A stretch of 11,346 nucleotides of DNA from JBHIFB01 sp046760905 (GTDB taxonomy: Bacteria; Gemmatimonadota; CAZMKB01). Shown here in pieces: positions 7,855 through 11,346 of the stretch (within the stretch, counting starts at the first letter, position 1; every line of letters begins with the position of its first letter). The notes under the pieces were generated by a model. It made no database searches. It worked only from the letters and a program-made list of their open reading frames with translations, and was not told the origin of the DNA. Both the position numbers and the translations under genes were made by a program. The stretch is taken from assembly GCA_046760905.1 (NCBI GenBank), contig JBHIFB010000108.1:1-11346 (forward strand), written 5' to 3'.

Positions 7855-8139
7855 TATTTGACTAAAAATGGAACCATCCTCATGCTCAAGGGCAACAAGC
7901 CGCTCGAACTCCGCGCCCACCGTCGCCACTAGGCCGTGCTCTATGCCTCGGACCCGTCCTTCCTCCACGCCGTGCTGGCTGAGGAGCGTGTGTTGCGTCC
8001 GCTCCCAATAAAACCCACGACCATCATCGCGTCCAGGCACGAGCATCTCTGTGAGTTATCCAGGGAGTCGTTCACCCTCATAGCCCGGGGAAAACGCATG
8101 TCTGTGAGTGGCATGCAGAAAGGGAAGAAGGAGCCGTGA
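7855..8139 (+). pseudogene. remnant of a class II glutamine amidotransferase-like protein
   Basis: One reading frame gives about 25 codons ending ...KPLELRAHRRH, then a TAG (7930-7932), then continues in the same frame as AVLYASDPSFLHAVL... through LPIKPTTIIAS to a stop at 8137-8139. From memory, this pattern (a 'TNHG-LVMLRG--PLELRYH' block, then 'VLYASDPAYL', then a 'P--PMT' strand) resembles the C-terminal part of YafJ-type class II glutamine amidotransferases. The N-terminal catalytic part with its initiator cysteine is absent and the frame is interrupted, so it cannot work as an enzyme. It starts right behind the tRNA and may be carried-over debris from island traffic there. The family name is uncertain; that it is broken protein-coding sequence is more secure. 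Confidence 0.42.
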
Positions 8140-8192
8140 CAGAGAGCCACATGAACCGACGAAGGCGTATCATGTAAGATTGGGTTTTGTCT

Positions 8193-8221
8193 TTGACAGG
8201 AGCAGTCCGGTTTGATATGTT
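8193..8221 (+). promoter_or_regulatory. candidate promoter of the defence remnant and MNT-HEPN genes
   Basis: Perfect TTGACA (8193-8198), an exact 17-base spacer, and TATGTT (8216-8221; 4 of 6). It sits just ahead of the surviving helicase sequence and points into it. If active, it would still transcribe the downstream nucleotidyltransferase and HEPN genes through the dead helicase. Confidence 0.5.
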
Positions 8222-8876
8222 TTTGTCTGAATAGCGCATTTCGCTTCCGGGACATTTCGACATCCCGGTTCTCCTTTGAGAATGCGAGGGTATTGGGGTC
8301 AGATTCTTCAGCGGGATACGAGTGTCGCGTTCACCCTCCTGATGGTTCGTTGGAAGAGGCTGTGATCTCTGCTACCGAGGCCGCATCTATTCTTGAAGCC
8401 GATGAAGATGTCTCCGAACCGAATAAGCCCGTAGATGCTTATAAGCTTCGACTCCTCGTTGAGTATTCACGGATTCGCCTCGCGTATGCAAATGACCGTC
8501 AGTTTGCGGTGAGTCTCTCGGTTATACTTACTCTGCCGCACCAGATCGAAGCCGTATATCAAGCGATGCTTCCCCAGCCCCGGTTGCGTTTTCTTCTGGC
8601 GGATGAACCGGGGGCGGGCAAAATCATCATCGCAGGGCTTCTCGTAAAAGAGCTGAAGCTTCGGGAAGCGATTGAACGTGTTCTCATCCTTCTCCTAAGA
8701 CTTATTGTCTCTATATCGTCTGGGACCCGCTGGGTGAGGATCCCAAGCTTGTGCGAATCCACGATCCGGCTTTGAGACTCGACCACGTCAAGCGGTAGAT
8801 CCCGGCGGCATGGTTCTTCGAGATTCAAATGGAGACCGTCGGGGTGGTGGGAAGGCGACCGGAGGCAGGCCCATGA
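8212..8876 (+). pseudogene. SNF2/DrmD-like helicase with DUF3883, internally deleted
   Basis: The first part, from about 8266 to 8693, reads as the N-terminus of a large SNF2-family helicase: a beta-rich lead-in (FENARVLG...PDGSLEEAVISATEA), then RIRLAYANDRQFAVS, LPHQIEAVY, PRLRFLLADEPGAGK and LLVKELKLREAIERVLI. The Walker A motif reads GAGKI instead of GAGKT. From 8694, in another frame, the text becomes KTYCLYIVWDPLGEDPKLVR...LDHVKR. This matches the end of a DUF3883 domain, the C-terminal domain of such helicases. It then meets TAG (8796-8798) and runs on in frame (IPAAWFFEIQ...) to TGA at 8874-8876, overlapping the next ATG. Roughly 800 codons of helicase core seem deleted, by my recollection of family length. 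Class 1 DISARM DrmD is the closest system I can name. No start codon is evident. Confidence 0.68.
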
Positions 8877-9193
8877 ATGAAGACGTACGGAAGATCCTGA
8901 GCGAATTGAAGAAGACCTTGGCAGGTCTCTATGGCGAGCGCTTGAAGGGGGTCTATCTATTCGGCTCCCATGCCCGCGGTGAGGCAGATAAGGAGTCGGA
9001 CATTGACGTGCTTATTGTTCTGGACGAGGTGTCGGACTATTGCAGTGAAATCGATAGAACGAGCCATCTGATCGCTGAACTGTCGCTTGACTATGCAGTG
9101 TCTATTAGTCGGGTCTTTGTTTCTGAGAGACGGTGGCGCGAGGATCAGACTATGTTCTTCCTGAACATTCGCGAGGAGGCCATTCCGGCATGA
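8873..9193 (+). CDS. minimal nucleotidyltransferase (MNT), probable antitoxin
   Basis: Protein of 106 residues with the polymerase-beta-type minimal nucleotidyltransferase fold. FGSHARGEADKESDIDVLIV contains the exact GSX10DXD motif (G31 S32 ... D43 I44 D45), whose aspartates bind magnesium-nucleotide. Members paired with HEPN proteins can act as antitoxins by adding AMP to the toxin (MntA of type VII modules). I use the ATG at 8873, not the in-frame ATG at 8810, because GGAGG lies seven bases upstream and the ATG overlaps the helicase stop as ATGA. Its own stop overlaps the HEPN start in the same way. The motif and length look intact, unlike its neighbours. An antitoxin role is inferred from context and family. 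Confidence 0.87.
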   Translation: MNEDVRKILSELKKTLAGLYGERLKGVYLFGSHARGEADKESDIDVLIVLDEVSDYCSEIDRTSHLIAELSLDYAVSISRVFVSERRWREDQTMFFLNIREEAIPA

Positions 9194-9573
9194 AGGAAGA
9201 ATCGCGTCGGTTGTTGGAAAAGGCGGAACGCGCTCTTCATGCAGCCGAGACCCTGATGAAAGCAGGTGACGCGGAGTTCGCCGCAGGGCGCGCTTACTAT
9301 GCCATGCTACATGCCGCTCAGGCGCTGCTGCGGGAGAAGGATCTTCGCTATCGAAAGCACGCAAGCGTCCACGCAGCCTATGGCCAACATTTCGCGAAAA
9401 CGGGTCTCTTGGATCCGAAATATCATCGCTGGCTGCTCGACGCCTTCGACGAGCGTCTGCAAGGCGACTACGAGACGGACGTGGCGTTCGAACCCGAAGC
9501 GGTCTCCCGATGGATTGACCAGGCAAGGGAATTCCTCACCGCCGCGCGGCGTTACATGGAGGGGAGGAAATGA
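9190..9573 (+). CDS. HEPN domain protein, probable toxin partner of MNT
   Basis: All-helical protein of 127 residues of the HEPN superfamily (PF05168-like rather than DUF86). The family core is clear: a first helix (KEESRRLLEKAERALHAAET), then FAAGRAYYAMLHAAQALL, then a KHASVHAAYGQHFAKTGLL block and a last helix (SRWIDQAREFLTAARRYM). R34-X6-H41 in RAYYAMLH fits the Rx4-6H pattern linked to RNase activity in some HEPN families, but whether it is catalytic here is not established. The ATG at 9190 overlaps the MNT stop (ATGA) and has GAGGAGG ten bases upstream. Longer starts would only read back through MNT. As the product of an apparently intact gene next to a nucleotidyltransferase, it is probably a translation- or tRNA-targeting toxin held in check by MNT. 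Confidence 0.85.
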   Translation: MKEESRRLLEKAERALHAAETLMKAGDAEFAAGRAYYAMLHAAQALLREKDLRYRKHASVHAAYGQHFAKTGLLDPKYHRWLLDAFDERLQGDYETDVAFEPEAVSRWIDQAREFLTAARRYMEGRK

Positions 9574-9617
9574 AAAACGACCGCTGGCTGATCGAGGACT
9601 TCATATCTCCCCGGTGA
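9570..9617 (+). pseudogene. 15-codon N-terminal stub of a DUF1156 adenine methylase
   Basis: ATG at 9570 overlaps the HEPN stop (ATGA) and is preceded by GGAGG seven bases upstream, so it is a well-formed start. It encodes MKNDRWLIEDFISPR and stops at 9615-9617. Its first 11 residues resemble the N-terminus of DUF1156 (COG1743-type) adenine-specific DNA methylases, which typically begin with a short lead then DRRLIED(F/Y) and continue into a conserved EASREKS segment; everything after about residue 11 is missing. Such methylases include DrmMI of class 1 DISARM. The match is short and made from memory, but it agrees with the DrmD-like helicase remnant upstream. Confidence 0.5.
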
Positions 9618-9635
9618 GATTATTTATGTCGACTT

Positions 9636-9654
9636 CACTGTTGATAGCGGCATC
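9636..9654 (+). repeat. 19-bp inverted repeat, left copy
   Basis: CACTGTTGATAGCGGCATC here is the exact reverse complement of 10067-10085 inside the MerC-like coding region. Identity stops abruptly on both sides. In both places it is read in the same frame, as LLIAAS. The left copy lies in the 53-base gap between the methylase stub and the end of the mercury operon. Confidence 0.85.
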
Positions 9655-9670
9655 AGTAGTTGTACTTGCG

Positions 9671-9937
9671 CTACTTCGGCTGCCCCAATCCAGAAGACCT
9701 GAGAGTAGTTTCATCCGGACCACGCCCTGCGCAACAATCGGCGAGTTTGCCGTCGATCACCACAGCAGGTACGGAACTTATGCCAAGGCTCTTTGCTCGG
9801 CTGGCAACATCAGGGTCGTTCATGTCAAGTACCGTTACCTCACAGGAGGGACAGGCTACTCGATTGACCATCTCGATCGTTTCTTCACAAGCTGGACAGC
9901 CTGCACTGAAAACCTCGATCTTGCGTCTTTCACTCAT
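9671..9937 (-). CDS. small CPAC thioredoxin-fold protein of the mercury operon
   Basis: Protein of 88 residues with a thioredoxin/glutaredoxin-like fold: strand KIEVFSAG, redox motif C14-P-A-C17, a second pair C29-P-S-C32, then VTVLDMND and the cis-proline loop SVPAVVIDG (P57), with an adjacent C68-C69 pair near the C-terminus. Without a signal peptide it should be cytosolic, where it could receive or exchange Hg(II) or reduce disulfides. The ATG at 9937 is preceded by AGAGGAGG seven bases away, and it overlaps the upstream gene's stop as ATGA; the longer frame to 10015 is an overlap artefact. It is the last recognisable gene of the operon. The exact substrate is unknown, and MerP-like metal carriage and thiol reductase are both possible. 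Confidence 0.8.
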   Translation of the reverse strand: MSERRKIEVFSAGCPACEETIEMVNRVACPSCEVTVLDMNDPDVASRAKSLGISSVPAVVIDGKLADCCAGRGPDETTLRSSGLGQPK

Positions 9938-10743
9938 TTGTAAGCCTCCTCTTTGGTCTGGTTTTTGAGATTCTTCCCGTCTCTTAGTACTGATGGGTTC
10001 CCTGAGGGTATACACGATGGACAGGAGCCGCTGTTACTATTGGTCTGTGGCCACGCATTCCACACAGATGCCGCTATCAACAGTGCTATCCCCACATAGG
10101 TCAGCGCGATGGATGCTATGAGGAATTTACCGATCATCACCAATACCGCTGCGAGAGTTCCTGTGACGAAGGGCTTATAACCCCTGCGTTTCCTTGCACG
10201 GTATGCAAGAGTGCTTACTGCAAGAATCATAAAAACAATCGTGAAGGGCAGAAGGTACGGGGTGTAGTTGAAAAAGCCCACCCCCAGTGAACTTAAAAGC
10301 CCGGCGTAAGCGGGCCAGCATGCCGGACAGGTGAGACCCGGAAGCAGTATGACTCCGATACCAGGGAAAAGGGCGAGTGTACTTCGCAAGAATCCCCTTT
10401 TGGGCTCGGTTCCTACGTTTTCATCAGGGCTTTTACGACTTGACTCCCGGAGCTTTCGAGCGATGGAATCAACAGGCGGCACACCCCCTAACCCCCCTTT
10501 CCCGTCCTGATAGATTCTGCAGCAATCAGCCCCTTCCGTAGGGGAGATCCCCGCCACATCCTCACCGTCTATCAGTATGGTCGGGGAACCATACGAGGAT
10601 GCATATGCGGGACTTTCAGGAGCCCCTCGCTCCCACTCCTGCCATCGTGCCTCGATACAGGTCTCCGTGAAGGCCAGAAGGAGTTGTTTTCTGGCTTCGT
10701 TCACATTCGGACAATCAGCATCGTAGATCAGTTCCACTCTCAT
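9934..10743 (-). CDS. thioredoxin-like domain fused to MerC-like mercury transporter
   Basis: Product of 269 residues with two parts. Residues 1-100 form a thioredoxin-like domain: VELIYDADCPN with C11, the cis-proline strand GSPTILIDG (52-60), and a C74-C75-R-I-Y element like the SCRLY element of small DF-family thiol proteins. After a charged linker (101-116), residues 117-235 form about four membrane helices. These align with MerC of Tn21: CPACWPAYAG (139-142) matches MerC CAACFPALA, then SLGVGFF, YVGIALLIAASVWNAWP, and a cytosolic tail C241-P-S-C244 like MerC's terminal cysteine pair. It likely moves Hg(II) inward and passes it between thiols. I choose the ATG at 10743, with AGGA eight bases upstream; a GTG at 10758 overlapping the merR stop is the alternative. 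It is translationally coupled to the next gene. Confidence 0.8.
   Translation of the reverse strand: MRVELIYDADCPNVNEARKQLLLAFTETCIEARWQEWERGAPESPAYASSYGSPTILIDGEDVAGISPTEGADCCRIYQDGKGGLGGVPPVDSIARKLRESSRKSPDENVGTEPKRGFLRSTLALFPGIGVILLPGLTCPACWPAYAGLLSSLGVGFFNYTPYLLPFTIVFMILAVSTLAYRARKRRGYKPFVTGTLAAVLVMIGKFLIASIALTYVGIALLIAASVWNAWPQTNSNSGSCPSCIPSGNPSVLRDGKNLKNQTKEEAYK
10067..10085 (-). repeat. 19-bp inverted repeat, right copy
   Basis: Exact reverse complement of 9636-9654, located in the codons for the LLIAAS segment of the last MerC-like membrane helix. The separation between copies is 412 bases. Confidence 0.85.
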
Positions 10744-10754
10744 GATAATAATCC

Positions 10755-11156
10755 TCACTTTGAATCAAGAAATTCCAGTATCGGGCATTCGCCCGTAGGT
10801 CCTCTACCATCACATGAAACGGCCAGTTTTTTCAGTGCTTTCTTCATCTTACGGAGCACCCTGATTCTTTCTTCTATATCATTGATCTTTTTTTCCGCCC
10901 TGTGCTTTACATCCGCGCAGGTAGTGTCTGGATTTACTCTCAATGAGAGGAGTTCGGAAATTTCTCTGAGTGAGAAACCCAACTCCTGGGCGCGTTTTAT
11001 GAATGATATTCGAGTGACTGTGTCACCGGGATATCGCCTGTAACCATACTCGGGCCGCGGTGGTCTCGTGATGAGTCCTCTTCTTTCATAGTACCTGATA
11101 GTTTCGACATTCACACCGGCCTCTTTCGCAACCTGTCCTATGGTAAGAGAATTCAT
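10755..11156 (-). CDS. merR: mercury-responsive transcriptional regulator MerR
   Basis: Regulator of 133 residues that represses, and on binding Hg(II) activates, the mercury operon by untwisting its overlong promoter spacer. The N-terminal winged helix-turn-helix is typical (LTIGQVAKEAGVNVETIRYYERRGLI), followed by YRRYPGDTVTRISFIKRAQELGFSL and a long dimerisation helix (about 82-113). The three mercury ligands are present as C80, C115 and C124, with spacings of 35 and 9. These equal those of Tn501 MerR (C82, C117, C126), which separates it from MerR relatives for copper, zinc or lead. The ATG at 11156 has GGAGGTGA four bases upstream. It is the first gene of the operon and in the same direction as the transport genes, the order known from Gram-positive mer operons, so it should be autoregulated. 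Confidence 0.95.
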   Translation of the reverse strand: MNSLTIGQVAKEAGVNVETIRYYERRGLITRPPRPEYGYRRYPGDTVTRISFIKRAQELGFSLREISELLSLRVNPDTTCADVKHRAEKKINDIEERIRVLRKMKKALKKLAVSCDGRGPTGECPILEFLDSK

Positions 11157-11174
11157 TATTTCACCTCCATGAAT

Positions 11175-11206
11175 AATATAAACACCGTACCTAGGTACGG
11201 TGTCAA
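11175..11206 (-). promoter_or_regulatory. MerR-type promoter with overlong spacer
   Basis: On the minus strand TTGACA (11201-11206; perfect) and TATATT (11175-11180; 5 of 6) are 20 bases apart (19 if TTATAT is taken), longer than the optimal 17. This stretched spacing is the hallmark of MerR-controlled promoters. Transcription would begin near 11168, essentially at the merR ribosome-binding site, so the leader is very short. Confidence 0.88.
11182..11203. promoter_or_regulatory. MerR operator: 22-bp perfect palindrome
   Basis: Perfect dyad centred between 11192 and 11193 with half-site ACACCGTACCT. It contains the GTAC steps and CCGTAC arms of known mer operators and fills the spacer of the promoter, as in Tn501. 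A dimer of MerR would sit here between the -35 and -10 boxes. Confidence 0.9.
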
Positions 11207-11224
11207 GACCCTTGCATTGTTTTT

Positions 11225-11346
11225 TTAGCTTGAGAGGATACTCCTGAGAGGATCGTTGAAAGCCTTTTCAAGTGACTTATGAAGAAATGAAGCCCGGGCA
11301 TACCTGGCAGAAGATGAATCTGGGTGAGATGCTTCATACCGGGATC
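11225..11346 (-). CDS. possible 3' end of an unidentified gene
   Basis: A minus-strand frame enters from the window edge and stays open for 39 codons to TAA at 11225-11227. The visible tail (ARYARASFLHKSLEKAF, then NDPLRSILSS) has plausible coding composition and an amphipathic helix, but it is too short to identify. It would end about 20 bases before the mer promoter. A second minus-strand frame is also open across most of this stretch, so the call is tentative. Confidence 0.27.
   Translation of the reverse strand, partial: SRYEASHPDSSSARYARASFLHKSLEKAFNDPLRSILSS

Noticed and set aside
8247..8308. Two adjacent hairpins (CCGGGA/TCCCGG and TTCTC/GAGAA) followed by TTGGGGTCAGA, resembling REP-type or RAYT-associated sequence
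   Set aside because: The same bases read in frame as FENARVLGSDS of the helicase N-terminus, which explains them better; no second copy in the window.
8753..8768. CGAATCCACGATCCGG as a degenerate repeat of the tRNA 3' end (attR)
   Set aside because: Only 11 of 16 bases match, and the stretch reads as DUF3883 coding sequence in the frame that starts at 8694.
11204..11227. CAAG-ACC-CTTG followed by a T-run on the plus strand as a terminator
   Set aside because: Four-base-pair stem is too weak, and no plus-strand gene leads into it.

Overview
The window looks like chromosome of an uncultured Gram-negative-type bacterium of moderate GC. AGG/AGA arginine and ATA isoleucine codons are frequent in the housekeeping genes, and a PilW-type prepilin points to a diderm. 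A deltaproteobacterial or Nitrospirota-like lineage is my guess; nothing here fixes the phylum.

Left part (1-7825), core genome: tyrS (tyrosyl-tRNA synthetase, +), a convergent solitary PilW-type minor prepilin (-), a 343-base gap, a secreted cysteine-rich DUF1326 protein (-), and divergently uvrA (+), whose stop codon directly abuts a DUF457/YdjM-type membrane protein. A tRNA-Asn(GTT) gene with its own promoter and encoded CCA closes this part. UvrA carries an extra segment of about 27 residues between the signature motif and Walker B of its second ATPase domain.

Middle part (7826-9617), decayed accessory island directly behind the tRNA: a stop-interrupted tail of what looks like a class II glutamine amidotransferase; a SNF2-type helicase reduced to its N-terminal part joined out of frame to its C-terminal DUF3883 part; an intact minimal nucleotidyltransferase (MNT) gene; an intact HEPN gene; and a 15-codon stub matching the N-terminus of DUF1156 adenine methylases. 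The last four are joined by ATGA stop/start overlaps, and a good sigma70-type promoter remains in front. I read this as the ruin of a DISARM-like (DrmD/DrmMI) defence operon that had an MNT-HEPN pair between helicase and methylase. Only the MNT-HEPN pair survives, as expected if it acts as a toxin-antitoxin module.

Right part (9618-11346), mercury-responsive operon on the minus strand: merR with the three mercury-binding cysteines at canonical spacing, a fusion of a thioredoxin-like domain to a MerC-like membrane domain, and a small CPAC thioredoxin-fold protein. A textbook MerR promoter lies upstream: a 22-bp perfect palindrome inside an overlong 20-bp spacer. No merA or merB is present. A perfect 19-bp inverted repeat links the operon's downstream flank to the MerC coding region and may mark a rearrangement. 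The extreme right edge may hold the 3' end of another minus-strand gene.
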